A stretch of DNA of 64,000 bases from an uncultured Desulfovibrionaceae bacterium (GCA_949741925.1 CATJOY010000048.1:1-64000); one strand, 5' to 3'; positions 26,836 through 36,753 are shown, numbered from the stretch's first letter. The notes: generated by a model not told the origin, from the sequence alone. Made by a program: numbers and translations.

Positions 26836-27234
26836 TCAGGAAAACAATGCCCCGGCCAGCTTGATACTATCTTCGGTCTCGTGCCGGTCGATATACAAAC
26901 CCTCAAGGCCATCGGCCACGGCCAGATTCACGGTTTCTCCGGTCACTTCGGACAGGCGCTTCAACTCGAGCCGCAATAACGGGTTGACGTTGTGCCGATC
27001 CAAAATCCCCTGCCCCAACATAAAAAATTTGCCGCTGTTGGCATATTTCTGCGTCTGCGGGTTCGTAACGATATACCCCCGTTCTTTGAGCGTGGCCAGC
27101 ATGCGAAACGTGGTGCTCTTATCCAAGCCCCGCAAAAGACCGATTTCGGTCACTCCCAGCTCGCCGCGCTCGTTCAACAGTTCGATGACGTCCAGAGCTT
27201 TGAGCACACTTTTGACATATTTTTTATCCGACAT
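26836..27234 (-). pseudogene. IclR-family regulator, truncated
   Basis: A 132-residue reading frame with a clear IclR winged helix (YVKSVLKALDVIELL, then LDKSTTFRMLATLKERGYI) and the first strands of the effector domain (VNLAVADGLEGLYIDRHE). It then stops with SIKLAGALFS, where full proteins of about 250 residues continue. No continuation in another frame was seen before the aldolase gene begins. The DNA-binding part is intact, so it might still bind its operator without responding to a ligand. Deletion is the simplest explanation. Confidence 0.7.
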
Positions 27235-27379
27235 AAAAAAACACCGCTCATACTCCGTCCGCACAGCCGTTGTGCAACGCCGCTCCAAATTTCCCCTTCC
27301 CTCCCAGACCACAGGACAGCCCAGAACAGGCAGAAAAGTTCTTAGCGCTTGGGGAAAAACCCTTAGCATTCCCCGAATA

Positions 27380-27396
27380 ACGGTACACTATACCGT
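27380..27396. promoter_or_regulatory. Candidate operator upstream of the IclR-type gene
   Basis: ACGGTA-5-TACCGT is a perfect dyad 146 bases upstream of the truncated regulator, in an AT-rich stretch. IclR proteins bind such palindromes, so autoregulation is plausible. Confidence 0.4.
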
Positions 27397-27443
27397 AATA
27401 CGGCATATATCAAAATTTTCTCAGTATTCCCAAGCTGTCTTTA

Positions 27444-27710
27444 TGGAGGTTCCATGTCCCCCACAACCGCGCCGCCCGTCCGGCTAACGAGGTCCGCTAC
27501 GCCGCCCTCCACAAGCAGGCTCCCGAGCGGGCCGAAGCCCTCTACGCGCAAGCCGAACAGGCCGCCCTGGAGCGCTCCACAGCCTATGCCCGGCTGGCCG
27601 GTAAGGAAGAGCAAGAAAGGCTGTTGCAACAAAGCGGCGTTCCGCTGGCTCATCGGGCTCTGCCGGTCCCCCCCCTCCTGTGCCCATCCACCTCAGTGCA
27701 GCGCAATTGA
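27444..27710 (+). pseudogene. Possible C-terminal gene remnant (oxidoreductase-like)
   Basis: A start-less frame ending TGA at 27710 reads like real protein in its middle: NEVRYAALHKQAPERAEALY followed by an alanine-rich, charged helix to about LAGKEEQERLLQQ. From memory this resembles the C-terminus of pyruvate:ferredoxin oxidoreductase, but the match is weak. No upstream part of such a gene is present. The last 30 residues look non-coding. Confidence 0.25.
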
Positions 27711-27929
27711 CAACCTGAAGCCTGATGCCCTAACCAATCCGTGAGCCAGGTTATCCCGGCCTTCCCTCTTGCCGGATACGGCAATTGCGTTCCTGTAGCG
27801 CCTTGCGCTCCCCTGCACAATGCCCCCGGCCGCCAAAAGAATACGAAAAACTAGGGGCATATGTTCGCCGTCTCGGCAACAACTCTTTTCCCCCTGAAGG
27901 GGAGGTTTCAAACCATAAAGGAATTTTTG

Positions 27930-29258
27930 ATGAATCGCTTTGCAACGCTGCTAAACAGCTATTTCGCCATTGAGCGCAACGGTTCTTCCATCAAACAGGA
28001 ATGCATCGGCGGCTTGACCACCTTTATGGCCATGGCCTACGTTATTTTTCTGGTACCCTCCATGCTGCATGACGCGGGCCTTCCCAAAGAGGCCGCTTTT
28101 ACCGCTACCATTGTGGTCACGGCCCTCAGCACGCTGGCCATGGGCCTTTTTGCCAACTTCCCCGTAGCCCTGGCGCCGGGCATCGGCATTACCGCCTTTT
28201 TTGCCTACTATGTCTGCGGGACCATGGGGCTTGCCTGGCAAACGGGGCTCGGAGCGGTGTTTATTTCCGGCATCGTCTTTCTGTTCCTCACCGTCACCCG
28301 CCTGCGCCAACTGATCATTGATTCCGTGCCTATGGATTTAAAATATGCCATTGTCGTGGGCATCGGCATGTTCATTGCCTTTATCGGCCTCCGCAACTGC
28401 GGTCTGATCGTGGCTGATGCCGCCACTCTTGTTGCCCTGGGCAATCTTACTGACCTCAAAGTTCTGCTCGCCGCCTCGGGCGTGTGCATTATTGCCGGGC
28501 TGATGGCCCGCAAGGTAAGCGGCGCTCTGCTCCTCGGCATTCTCATGGTTACGGGTCTCGGCATGCTGGCCGGCGTAACGCCTGCCCCCACATCCCTTAC
28601 AAGCGTCGCCGGATTCGATTTCCCCGACATAGCCCCCGTACTTCTGCAACTGGATATTATGGAAGCCGTACATTACGGCCTCTTCACCATCATTTTTTCC
28701 CTGACCATGGTTGATCTCTTCGACAGCATCGGCACCCTCATCGGCCTTTCACGCAAAGCCGGCCTCATGGACGCCAAGGGGCATGTACCGGGCCTGGATA
28801 AAGCCCTGCTCACGGATTCCCTGGCCACCATGGCCGGGGCCTGTCTGGGCACGAGCACCGCCACCAGCTATATTGAAAGCGCGGCCGGAGTTGCCGCCGG
28901 AGGCAGAACAGGGCTCGCCGCCGTGGTTACGGCCCTCCTGTTCCTGGTTTCACTCGTCTTTGCCCCGCTGGTTGCCCTTGTGCCCGGTTTTGCAACAGCG
29001 CCGGCCTTGGTCATTGTGGGAGCGCTGATGATGCAGGAGGTGACACATATCAACTTCGGAGATACCACCATTGCCGTGCCCGCCTTCCTGACCATTGCCG
29101 CGATGCCCCTGACCTACAGCATTACCAGCGGCTTCGGCCTGGGCTTCATCAGCTACGCGCTGATTAAAACCCTGGCCGGACGGCCCAAGGAGGTAAGCCC
29201 GGTTATCTGGATTGTGGCGCTCTCGTTTGCAATCAATTTCTCCCTGCGTCTGCATTAA
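27930..29258 (+). CDS. NCS2-family purine permease, AzgA-like
   Basis: A 442-residue inner-membrane transporter, probably importing hypoxanthine, guanine or adenine by proton symport. It has about 12-14 membrane segments, begins MNRFATLLNSYFAIERNGS and carries the AzgA hallmarks VALAPGIGITAFFAY, SLTMVDLFDSIGTLIG and GTSTATSYIESAAGVAAGGR. AAAGGA precedes the ATG at 27930. Single-gene unit. No purine-riboswitch core was found in the 180-base leader, which contains a small hairpin TTCCCCCTGAAGGGGA near 27889. Confidence 0.9.
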   Translation: MNRFATLLNSYFAIERNGSSIKQECIGGLTTFMAMAYVIFLVPSMLHDAGLPKEAAFTATIVVTALSTLAMGLFANFPVALAPGIGITAFFAYYVCGTMGLAWQTGLGAVFISGIVFLFLTVTRLRQLIIDSVPMDLKYAIVVGIGMFIAFIGLRNCGLIVADAATLVALGNLTDLKVLLAASGVCIIAGLMARKVSGALLLGILMVTGLGMLAGVTPAPTSLTSVAGFDFPDIAPVLLQLDIMEAVHYGLFTIIFSLTMVDLFDSIGTLIGLSRKAGLMDAKGHVPGLDKALLTDSLATMAGACLGTSTATSYIESAAGVAAGGRTGLAAVVTALLFLVSLVFAPLVALVPGFATAPALVIVGALMMQEVTHINFGDTTIAVPAFLTIAAMPLTYSITSGFGLGFISYALIKTLAGRPKEVSPVIWIVALSFAINFSLRLH

Positions 29259-29324
29259 GAGCTGTTCCGGAAAGCATTGCTGTTAAGCCGCCCTGCAGGA
29301 GAAACTATTTTTATGCTCCGGACG

Positions 29325-29346
29325 CAAAAAAGCCCCTTGCGGGGCA
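29325..29346 (-). terminator. Terminator of the flgNKL-csrA-fliW transcript
   Basis: GCCCC-GCAA-GGGGC followed by six T residues on the minus strand (A-run 29326-29331). It lies about 90 bases after the fliW stop. Confidence 0.85.
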
Positions 29347-29432
29347 TGAATGGAAAGAAACGGAACAGGCTCTCCCGGCATGTGACGGAAACCATCCGCC
29401 CGCGCCGGTACAGCCGACGAGCGGCAAGCGTG

Positions 29433-29894
29433 TTATGTGGCGTTTTGCGGCTTTACATTTTTCAGGTACAGCTTTTCCGGGGCTTCGCCATCAGCCTGGG
29501 GGGCCTGAAGCCCGATGCGGGCTTCATGATTGATTAAAATCGGACCGGTTAAGTTGAGGGCGGTTTCTTCGGGTTTGCCCGGGGGAATCGCCACGGTGAC
29601 CAACACCGTCAATTGCTCCTGGCGTTCCACCCGGAGCAATTTTTGTTCGGTATCGCCGACCTTGACGGTATATTCAGGCAAAAAGCCGTAGGGTTCAGCC
29701 ACCAGCAGGCCGAGACCGGATTCTTCCACGCTTTGCAGCACCAGGAAGGGCACATCAGGCTTGATCTGCAGTAGGGTAAAATCTTTCCGATTCTCGAAAC
29801 CAATAAGGCCGCGAGGAAAGTGGATCACCTTATCCCACTGCACCACCTGTCTGCCAAGACGGGTTTCTATTACTTTTTCGCTGTACTCTGCCAT
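29433..29894 (-). CDS. fliW: Flagellar assembly factor FliW
   Basis: Binds CsrA and flagellin alternately, so translation of flagellin mRNA is tuned to flagellin secretion. The 153-residue protein has [32 protein letters not shown] and [14 protein letters not shown], all typical. Its start lies inside the csrA gene (25-base overlap), so the two are translationally linked. An extension after residue 130 is slightly longer than in Bacillus FliW. Confidence 0.94.
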   Translation of the reverse strand: MAEYSEKVIETRLGRQVVQWDKVIHFPRGLIGFENRKDFTLLQIKPDVPFLVLQSVEESGLGLLVAEPYGFLPEYTVKVGDTEQKLLRVERQEQLTVLVTVAIPPGKPEETALNLTGPILINHEARIGLQAPQADGEAPEKLYLKNVKPQNAT

Positions 29895-30109
29895 AGTTGC
29901 GTTGCCGCCAACAAATCGTGGTTATTGGTTTCCAGGGCCTTTCTGTTCTCATCCTTGACGCGCAGGTACACTTCTTCCCTGTAGACCGTCATCTCCCCGG
30001 GGACGCTGAGCCCCAGCTTCACCTGCTTGCCCTGCACGCTGAAGACGGTGATGATGATGTCATCGCCCAGGTGGAGGCTTTCACCGGCTTTTCTTGTCAG
30101 GATCAGCAT
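29870..30109 (-). CDS. csrA: Carbon storage / translational regulator CsrA
   Basis: Small RNA-binding dimer that represses flagellin translation until sequestered by FliW. The 79 residues begin [20 protein letters not shown] and include [11 protein letters not shown], which forms the RNA-binding strands together with the [10 protein letters not shown] region. The C-terminal tail is longer than in gamma-proteobacterial CsrA, as usual where FliW is present. It starts 13 bases after flgL, and no strong ribosome site is visible, suggesting coupling to flgL. Confidence 0.95.
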   Translation of the reverse strand: MLILTRKAGESLHLGDDIIITVFSVQGKQVKLGLSVPGEMTVYREEVYLRVKDENRKALETNNHDLLAATQLWQSTAKK

Positions 30110-30122
30110 AGCGCCGCATTGC

Positions 30123-31700
30123 CTATATGAAGTTCATGAGGTTCATCTGCATGATCATGGAAGATGACTTCAGCACCATATTATAGGCCAGTTGTTGTTG
30201 GGCCAGGCGGGTCATCAACATGGTCACGTCCACGTCCTCAATCTTGCTCAGGTTATCCGTTTCGGAAAGTTCCCGCATGCCAAGGTTTTCCTGCACCACA
30301 GACACACGAGTTTCCCGGCCGCCTACCTCGGCGGCCTTGGTCAAAACCACCTGAAGACTATCGTTCAATTCATCAAGGCAGCTCTGAAGCCCCTGCTGGT
30401 TGTTGGTCTCGGCATACGTGATGGCCTTGCCCAGCATTTCAAACAGGTTGCCGCTCTTGCCATAGCGCGAACTGGTCACGGGTTCGGCGTATTCCGCGAA
30501 CGGTGCTTTATACAAGCCGCCGAATATATCCTTGCCGACCATATTGATGGTTACATTCTGCCCCGGGGATACTTCCAGATTGATATCTGCCCGGTGGGGA
30601 CGGATAACGAACTGATCGCCCATTGTCGGCGGCGTGGTCGTCAAATCCTCGCCCTTGATGGGTCCGTTCAAGGTCAAGTAGCCGCCGGGAACAGCCAGAC
30701 GCGTATCAGCCGGGGAAGAGTCGGTAGCGGTCAGACCGCCGACCCACGTGCTGCCGTCATCCGTACTGTACGAATAGGTGATTTTTCCACCGGCCACGCT
30801 ATCGATGCGCACGGCCACATCCCGGGTAAAGTAGCCGTCGGCGGTGCCTGTGGCGGCGGAACCGTAGCCCTGCACAACCTGGGCATCATTATCGTCGCCC
30901 TGATAGACAGCCGTGGGATGAACATAAAACCACGTACCGTTATCGTTTTCGTTGGGGTTGTCAGTATCCACCGGCGTCACGGTCTGGGGCGGATCCTCGG
31001 CCATGATCTTCATTTCCACCCCGCCCATAGTCAGCACGGACCAAGCGTTGCCGTTGGCATCAATTTCTTGGGTGCTGGTTCCGGTTTGCCAGGTCTTGCC
31101 CCCATCCTCGCTGTAGCGGAAATCAAAGGGAGCTGCGTCGCCGATGGTTCCGGCGCTGGTCGCCTGAACCACAACGCTCTTATTATACGAGCCGGTAATG
31201 CTCTGGGCCACAAAGCGGGTATTTTCAAATCCCGTGGAATTGCTGTGCGCTCCGACACCTTCGATATAGGCGGCCGAACCGGTTTTGTGCCCGGCAAAGA
31301 TGTGCTGGCCCTCGAACTGGGTATTGGCCAATCCGATAAGTTTACCCAAAGCCTGCCGTAAGGCGTAGCTGACCTGTTCACGGTTTTCAGCGGTCACAGT
31401 GCCCGTGGCGATCTGTTGTATATTGGATTTGATCTCGCTGATAGCTTCATCTACCTGGATCAGGGTCGTATCCGCCGTATTCAGCCAGCCAAGGGCCGTG
31501 CCCGCGTTCTGCTTGTACTGGGCAATATTCTCCAATGAAGAACGGTACTGAAGAATACGGGAGATGCCCGCCGGATCATCCGAAGGCTTATTGACCCGCT
31601 TCAATGTGGCACCCTGCATATGCGATTCCATGAGCTGGGAGAGATTCATGTTCATCTGCCCGGTCATGGTGTAGTACATCTGGCGCTGTGATACTCTCAT
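30123..31700 (-). CDS. flgL: Flagellar hook-filament junction protein FlgL
   Basis: Second junction protein between hook and filament. N-terminal residues [20 protein letters not shown] and the C-terminal helix [19 protein letters not shown] are the conserved coiled-coil ends. At 525 residues it is well above the 317 of E. coli because of a large central insertion (about 150-395). That insertion carries two Asp-box motifs, YSEDGGKTW (196-204) and YSTDDGSTW (311-319). These would be surface exposed. The ATG at 31700 has GGAGG six bases upstream. It follows flgK by 13 bases. Confidence 0.93.
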   Translation of the reverse strand: MRVSQRQMYYTMTGQMNMNLSQLMESHMQGATLKRVNKPSDDPAGISRILQYRSSLENIAQYKQNAGTALGWLNTADTTLIQVDEAISEIKSNIQQIATGTVTAENREQVSYALRQALGKLIGLANTQFEGQHIFAGHKTGSAAYIEGVGAHSNSTGFENTRFVAQSITGSYNKSVVVQATSAGTIGDAAPFDFRYSEDGGKTWQTGTSTQEIDANGNAWSVLTMGGVEMKIMAEDPPQTVTPVDTDNPNENDNGTWFYVHPTAVYQGDDNDAQVVQGYGSAATGTADGYFTRDVAVRIDSVAGGKITYSYSTDDGSTWVGGLTATDSSPADTRLAVPGGYLTLNGPIKGEDLTTTPPTMGDQFVIRPHRADINLEVSPGQNVTINMVGKDIFGGLYKAPFAEYAEPVTSSRYGKSGNLFEMLGKAITYAETNNQQGLQSCLDELNDSLQVVLTKAAEVGGRETRVSVVQENLGMRELSETDNLSKIEDVDVTMLMTRLAQQQLAYNMVLKSSSMIMQMNLMNFI

Positions 31701-31713
31701 GCCGTCCTCCGGC

Positions 31714-33906
31714 TTATTGCTTGAGCTCAAGAAGGGTTTGCAGCATCTGATCCGCCGTGGTGATCAGTTTGGCTGCGGCCTTGTAGGAGTTCTGGAATTT
31801 TACCAAGTTTGTCATTTCTTCATCCAGGTTCACCCCGGAATTTTCATCCTGCTTATCGCGCAAATCCTGGGCCATGGCCCCTTGAAAGGCATAATTCAAC
31901 TTGGCCTGCTGGGTATCCGAACCGACGCGCGTTACCAAAAGCCCGTAATAGCCGATCAGGGTCTGGTCGGTTTTGGCCTGTCCGGGGGAGCCGATGCTCA
32001 AGGTTTTGTTGGCCAGGGCCGCGATCTCCGTAGCTATCTGCACATCGCCGGAGTTGCCCTCAGCGCCGCCGTTGACCCGGCCCGCATTGATCATATTCAG
32101 GTTCGCTTCGATGCGGCTGGATACAGCGATGGTCTGGGCGGAATCTCCCTGGAAAAAGGTGTTCACGCCAAGACCAGCCAAAAGCCCCGTCGTGTCTGCC
32201 TCAAAGGCAAACGTATAGGCGGGATCGCACGTAATTTGCAGCCTGCCGTCGCTCACCGTGGCCGTGATCGGGTGGACCGTGGAGCCATCCGCCAAAGTAA
32301 AGGAGACATTGTTGATTTTCTGAGCCACATCATCAAGAGAATCCGTGGCCGGATCAAAGTTCACGCTCAGGCCGGATTGCACGCCGGGGGCCATCAATGC
32401 GGGCTCGCCCGTAACGGCATCATAAATGGCGAAACTGAAGTTCCCGGCCTGAAGGCGATCCGCCCATGTCAGTCCCGAGGTGACGCCGCCCAGGGGCTGA
32501 TCCGCACGCGGCACCTGATTTTCACCCAGGATATAAGAGTTCTTTTCCAGGCCCACGCCCTGGCTGTGGATGCGGTTGACCTCCCAAATCAAGGTCTTAG
32601 CAAAAGAATTCAAGCGCTCGCGGTATTCGCCAATCTGCTGATCGCGGAAGATGAAATCCGCGGCCATTTTGCCGCCGGTCAGGCGACGGTCGTTATCAGT
32701 GCCGTCAGGAAACTTCTGGGGCGTCACATTAATCAGACCTGTGGTCGGAGAACTCCAGTACACGGCTGATTTGGGCACAATCTCAAAGCGATCACCCACG
32801 GACAGAGTTTTTTCAGCCGTGGTCGCACCCTGCGGAAGGGCGAAGGAAATGTTCAGATCCTTCACGTACGGGGCGTTGTTTTCCGTGGTTGCCGGAAAAT
32901 ACATGTCGTTTCCAGCGTCATCCTTCAACCAGGTCCGCCCGCCGTCCAAAGAGACGCGGAACATGGCCGTGCCCGCCGCCGGGGGGTTCGTTCCGGAACT
33001 ATCCACCGTGCCGGAGGTCGCGCTTGTGTCAACCTTGGTGCCATCCCACGCGCCGGCGATCTCCACGGTGTATTCGTATTCGTCGCTTCCCTTAAACTGG
33101 ATGTCGCCCGCAAAGCTCGATTGGGTTGTCAAAAACTTTTGGCTCTGGGCGCCGTGGAATTCAAAACCAAAGGAAACACGGCCATCCACCAAAGTCTGGC
33201 CGGCCTTGGTGTTAACCACATAATCGCCGCCGCCCCGGTCGATAACATCAACATCCACGATGGTGGCCAGTTCCCGCACCTTGGTGTCACGCTGGTCCAG
33301 CAGGGTATTGGGGTTATTCTGCCCCTGAACGTAATGGAGGCTGATCTGCTGGTTGAGTTCCGCTATTTCCGCCATCAGCTTGTTGGCCCGTTCCACATTG
33401 GTCTGAATCAGGCCGTCCATCTGTTTTTGCAGCGAACTCATGGTGTTATCGGTATCTTTGATCATACCGGCCAGAGTCTGGGCCTGCGCCAGCAGGGCTG
33501 CCCGGTTGGAAGGGCTGCCGCCGTTGGTGGCAATAGTATGCCACCCGTCAAAGAAGGAGCTCAAGGAAGAACCGATGCCGGTGGAATTGGATTCATTGAA
33601 CAACGTCTCCACCGATTCCAAAAGCCCTAGTTGCTCGTTCCAACGGCTCTCGGCCGAGGATCTGGAGAGATAATTTTTCTCCACAAAGCGGTCGAACATG
33701 CGGTAAACTTCCGCCGCCCGCGCCCCCTGGCCCATCTGGCCCGGACTGTAATCCAGAGAGGCGTATTCCTCGAAACGCACTTTCTGCCGTGAATACCCGA
33801 TAGTATTCACGTTGGCGATGTTATTGCCCGTAACCTGGATGGCGGACTGGTTCGCAAAAAGCGCGCCGGTCCCCATATTCAAGAGAGCACCTATACCACT
33901 GGCCAT
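31714..33906 (-). CDS. flgK: Flagellar hook-associated protein FlgK
   Basis: First junction protein on the hook. The N-terminus has the rod/hook family helix (ALFANQSAIQVTGNNIANVN, then TIGYSRQ) and the C-terminus the matching helix NLVKFQNSYKAAAKLITTAD. At 730 residues it is longer than the usual 550 or so. The central region contains one Asp-box, VSLDGGRTW (318-326), like those of the neighbouring FlgL. Start ATG overlaps the flgN stop by one base (TAATG). Confidence 0.95.
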   Translation of the reverse strand: MASGIGALLNMGTGALFANQSAIQVTGNNIANVNTIGYSRQKVRFEEYASLDYSPGQMGQGARAAEVYRMFDRFVEKNYLSRSSAESRWNEQLGLLESVETLFNESNSTGIGSSLSSFFDGWHTIATNGGSPSNRAALLAQAQTLAGMIKDTDNTMSSLQKQMDGLIQTNVERANKLMAEIAELNQQISLHYVQGQNNPNTLLDQRDTKVRELATIVDVDVIDRGGGDYVVNTKAGQTLVDGRVSFGFEFHGAQSQKFLTTQSSFAGDIQFKGSDEYEYTVEIAGAWDGTKVDTSATSGTVDSSGTNPPAAGTAMFRVSLDGGRTWLKDDAGNDMYFPATTENNAPYVKDLNISFALPQGATTAEKTLSVGDRFEIVPKSAVYWSSPTTGLINVTPQKFPDGTDNDRRLTGGKMAADFIFRDQQIGEYRERLNSFAKTLIWEVNRIHSQGVGLEKNSYILGENQVPRADQPLGGVTSGLTWADRLQAGNFSFAIYDAVTGEPALMAPGVQSGLSVNFDPATDSLDDVAQKINNVSFTLADGSTVHPITATVSDGRLQITCDPAYTFAFEADTTGLLAGLGVNTFFQGDSAQTIAVSSRIEANLNMINAGRVNGGAEGNSGDVQIATEIAALANKTLSIGSPGQAKTDQTLIGYYGLLVTRVGSDTQQAKLNYAFQGAMAQDLRDKQDENSGVNLDEEMTNLVKFQNSYKAAAKLITTADQMLQTLLELKQ

Positions 33907-34376
33907 TACAATCTCCCGTTGATGAGCGCCGCGCCCGGACGAGGTTCACGGTAGGCGCCGCTGGCGTCATAAACAACCTGTTGTTTGGGGGTTACCTGCT
34001 CGTAGAGGTAAGTCATCAAAGAATGGTTCTGGTCCAAAAGGGCCAAGGAAAGCTCACAGTTATGGGTGGCCTGGCGCGCCGCGGCTTGTTCTGCATCGTC
34101 AATTTTCTGTGCCAAGTCGCGGATGGCCTCGCCCTCTTCAGGGGCGAGCATATCCGCGTATTCGCTGAGCTTGGTGCCCTGCATCACATTTTTGACGGCC
34201 ACGCGCTCGACAGCCAATTGACGGAGCAATTCGTGGATGGAGAATTCAAGGCTTCCCACAGCCTCGGTATCGCCAACGCGCAGCAGCTCGAATTCCTCAT
34301 GCAAAAGAGATTGGAGGAGCTCAAGCCCCTTCCGTTGCCGGACCAAGTTGCTGTATATCAGTACGTAGCTGCTCAT
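33906..34376 (-). CDS. flgN: FlgN-type export chaperone
   Basis: A 156-residue helical protein expected to chaperone FlgK and FlgL before export. It begins MSSYVLIYSNLVRQRKGLEL, has the FlgN-like helical pattern (LLQSLLHEEFELLRVGDTEAV) and ends in a disordered PRPGAALINGRL tail. Sequence conservation in this family is low; the position directly before flgK is the best support. GGAGA lies before the ATG at 34376. It is first in its transcript, behind an RpoN-type promoter. Confidence 0.85.
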   Translation of the reverse strand: MSSYVLIYSNLVRQRKGLELLQSLLHEEFELLRVGDTEAVGSLEFSIHELLRQLAVERVAVKNVMQGTKLSEYADMLAPEEGEAIRDLAQKIDDAEQAAARQATHNCELSLALLDQNHSLMTYLYEQVTPKQQVVYDASGAYREPRPGAALINGRL

Positions 34377-34456
34377 GACGATTCTCCTGAAAATATCTTT
34401 TTTCCGAGGCCCTGCCCCGGGCCACACCCGGCAGACTTTGCCCGTATCGCATATCC

Positions 34457-34472
34457 TGCAAGTTCCATGCCT
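34457..34472 (-). promoter_or_regulatory. RpoN (sigma-54) promoter for flgN-flgK-flgL-csrA-fliW
   Basis: On the minus strand AGGCATGGAACTTGCA places GG and GC exactly 10 bases apart and matches TGGCACG-N4-TTGCA at most positions. It lies 81 bases upstream of flgN and just after the flgJ terminator. Confidence 0.7.
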
Positions 34473-34542
34473 ACTTCAAAACACACCAGGTCCGATCGAC
34501 GCGAGAAAAAACGCCGGATATCCGGCACAAACGGCGGTAAAC

Positions 34543-34574
34543 AAAAACCGGGCGGAACTTACGGATTCCGCCCG
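34543..34574 (-). terminator. Terminator after flgJ
   Basis: A 10-bp stem (34565-34574 with 34548-34557) followed on the minus strand by TTTTTGTTT. It separates flgI-flgJ from the flgN transcript. Confidence 0.88.
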
Positions 34575-34600
34575 GCCTTATCTTCAAAGGAAAAGCGGCT

Positions 34601-35632
34601 TCAGGCGTTGAGATCAATGCCGCCTTGGGAATTCAGGCGGGCGCCTCCCGATGGGTAGAAGCGGGCTGCCGCTTGCGGGCTGAAGGATGCGCCGCCGGTT
34701 TGCGGATCGGGCAGCGCCGCCTGCGCGGCAGCTCGTTCAGGAGCAGCGGCAGAGGGGAAGGCGGACCGGGAGGGCTCCGCTTCCGCTGCCTGCCCGTAAG
34801 CCTGCGCTCCGGCCGAGGGAGAGCCGCTCCGGAAAGGCGCTTCAGCACTCCCGGCCTGCGCGGACTGCGCAGCGAGTTCAGGTTGCGCCGAAACGGCTTT
34901 GGATTGCAAAGCCCGAGAACGCACTCTGCTTTGCGAAGGCAGCCCCTTGCCCGGCGCGCGCACCTTGCCGGAAATTTGCGTTACCGGCATACTCCGCGGT
35001 TCTGCCCCGGGGGCCACATAGTGGGCCGGGCTGGAGATAACCGGACCCACCGCCACCAGTTCCTCCGGCATCTCCAAAGCGGCTCTGGTTTCATCTTCCA
35101 GTTCCCGCAACGCTTTTTGCAGCACCATATCCGGGGCCTCTTCACTCGCTTCCGCAGGGCCGGTTTCTTCCTCCACGGGCGTGTAAAGATCCTCCACAAC
35201 CTCCCCCCGGCTCTGCCCGGCCAATAAGCTTTCGCGCACGGTGCCGATAGGAATGGGCTGTATGCCCGAAGAGGCCGTAGTCCGGCTGGCGCTGGTCAGT
35301 TGCCGGCTGAGCTGTTCCTTGAGCATGGCCGCCAGCCCGATGCCGCCGGCCGAGGTCATTTTTTTGGCCAGTTCCTGGTCGAACATGGATTGGTACGTTT
35401 CCTCATCCTTGCTATGCAGGTAGCCTTCCTTGTTCACGTTTTTGCGCATCTGCTCCCACATCTTCTGGATGAAGATGGCCTCAAAGCCTTCGCAGGCCTC
35501 TTGGAGCCTTTCATCTTCGGTTCGGGAATCCCCCAGGCGCTTGCGTAGGGAATCAATGGCGATCTTTTTCTGTACCGGATCCTGCTGCATGGCGCTATCA
35601 AGAGCCATCCGGGCATCAACGGGCAGAGACAT
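34601..35632 (-). CDS. flgJ: Rod-binding protein FlgJ, without muramidase domain
   Basis: A 343-residue protein. Residues about 35-115 are the rod-capping domain (EACEGFEAIFIQKMWEQMRK, then DQELAKKMTSAGGIGLAAML). The peptidoglycan hydrolase domain of enterobacterial FlgJ is absent. In its place is a tail of about 220 residues rich in alanine, proline, glutamate and serine, likely disordered, perhaps spanning the periplasm. A separate hydrolase must open the wall. Start overlaps the flgI stop by one base. Confidence 0.88.
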   Translation of the reverse strand: MSLPVDARMALDSAMQQDPVQKKIAIDSLRKRLGDSRTEDERLQEACEGFEAIFIQKMWEQMRKNVNKEGYLHSKDEETYQSMFDQELAKKMTSAGGIGLAAMLKEQLSRQLTSASRTTASSGIQPIPIGTVRESLLAGQSRGEVVEDLYTPVEEETGPAEASEEAPDMVLQKALRELEDETRAALEMPEELVAVGPVISSPAHYVAPGAEPRSMPVTQISGKVRAPGKGLPSQSRVRSRALQSKAVSAQPELAAQSAQAGSAEAPFRSGSPSAGAQAYGQAAEAEPSRSAFPSAAAPERAAAQAALPDPQTGGASFSPQAAARFYPSGGARLNSQGGIDLNA

Positions 35633-36753
35633 TATATCACCTCCAGGGTAGCATGCAGCGCTCCTGCGGACTTGAGCGCCCGGAGAATGGAAATCAGGTC
35701 GCGAGGAGTGGCTCCCAGAGCATTCAGCCCATCAACCATTTCCTGAAGCGTAGCGCCTTCAACGATATTCAGATTACGCTGTTCTTCGTAGGTATTGATA
35801 TCGGTACGCGGCGTGACCACCGTTTCCCCCCCGCTAAAGGGCGCGGGCTGGGAGACATCGGCCCCTTCGGAGACCACCACCTGCAAATTGCCGTGGGCCA
35901 CAGCCACGCGGGAAATACGCACATCGCGCCCGAGCACGACAGTGCCGGTGCGTTCATCCACCACCACCCGGGCGGCGCTATCGGGCATGATTTCCACGTT
36001 TTCCAGGGTGGCCATCAGGGGAACGATGTTGCCCTTGAAATCCGGGGGAATGCTCAGTTCTACGGTGGAAATATCCAAAGCCCGGGCAAAGGTGCCGCCG
36101 AGCACTGTGTTGATCCTATCCACCACCTGGTTGGTAGTAGAAAAATCCGCGCCGTGCATAGCCACAGTCAGCGTATCCTGACTGTTGAATTCATAGGGAA
36201 TAGCGCGCTCAACAATAGCCCCGCCCGGTATCATGCCTACGGTGGGGATATTCTTTTGGGCGGAGGCGGCGGCCCCGGTAGCTGCATAGCCGCCGATGGC
36301 CAGGGACCCCTGGGCCAGGCCATAGATTTTGCCATCCACGCCCTTGAGCGGGGTTTGCAGCAAGACGCCGCCAAGCAGGCTGGTGGCATCGCCCACAGAA
36401 GAAACGGTCACATCCAGGCGGCTGCCGGGCTTGGCCGAAACAGGCATTCTTACCGTGACCATAACAGCGGCCACGTTTTTGGGCCGCAAAACGCGGGGAT
36501 CTACCGAAACGCCCATGTTTTCCAGCATGTTAGCCATACTGCTCATGGTGAACGTGGAATCACGCTTATCCCCTGTGCCCGCCAAACCCACTACTAAGCC
36601 ATATCCTACCAGTTGATTGTCACGCACACCGCTGAAGGAAGCTATATCTTTAATGCGCACGGCCTCCGCCGTGGCCGGGAGGAATATGCCCACCGCCAGC
36701 AAAAGCGTTGCCATCGCCCGTATCACAGTATGTAGGGAGGATCTGTTATCCAT
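35632..36753 (-). CDS. flgI: Flagellar P-ring protein FlgI
   Basis: Periplasmic P-ring subunit around the rod. A signal peptide is clear (residues 1-32, hydrophobic core [18 protein letters not shown]). Family motifs follow: [44 protein letters not shown] and [15 protein letters not shown]. About 373 residues, typical. ATG at 36753 has GAGG six bases upstream; TTG at 36759 is less likely. Unlike flgH in many genomes, it does not directly follow flgH but lies 480 bases beyond. Confidence 0.95.
   Translation of the reverse strand: MDNRSSLHTVIRAMATLLLAVGIFLPATAEAVRIKDIASFSGVRDNQLVGYGLVVGLAGTGDKRDSTFTMSSMANMLENMGVSVDPRVLRPKNVAAVMVTVRMPVSAKPGSRLDVTVSSVGDATSLLGGVLLQTPLKGVDGKIYGLAQGSLAIGGYAATGAAASAQKNIPTVGMIPGGAIVERAIPYEFNSQDTLTVAMHGADFSTTNQVVDRINTVLGGTFARALDISTVELSIPPDFKGNIVPLMATLENVEIMPDSAARVVVDERTGTVVLGRDVRISRVAVAHGNLQVVVSEGADVSQPAPFSGGETVVTPRTDINTYEEQRNLNIVEGATLQEMVDGLNALGATPRDLISILRALKSAGALHATLEVI

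Noticed and set aside
27745-27929. A possible purine riboswitch before the AzgA-like permease
   Set aside because: The conserved purine-aptamer core and its paired loops are absent.
34601-35300. A long plus-strand frame opposite the FlgJ tail
   Set aside because: The FlgJ tail is low-complexity and GC-rich, which opens the other frames; the plus frame shows only arginine-rich noise.
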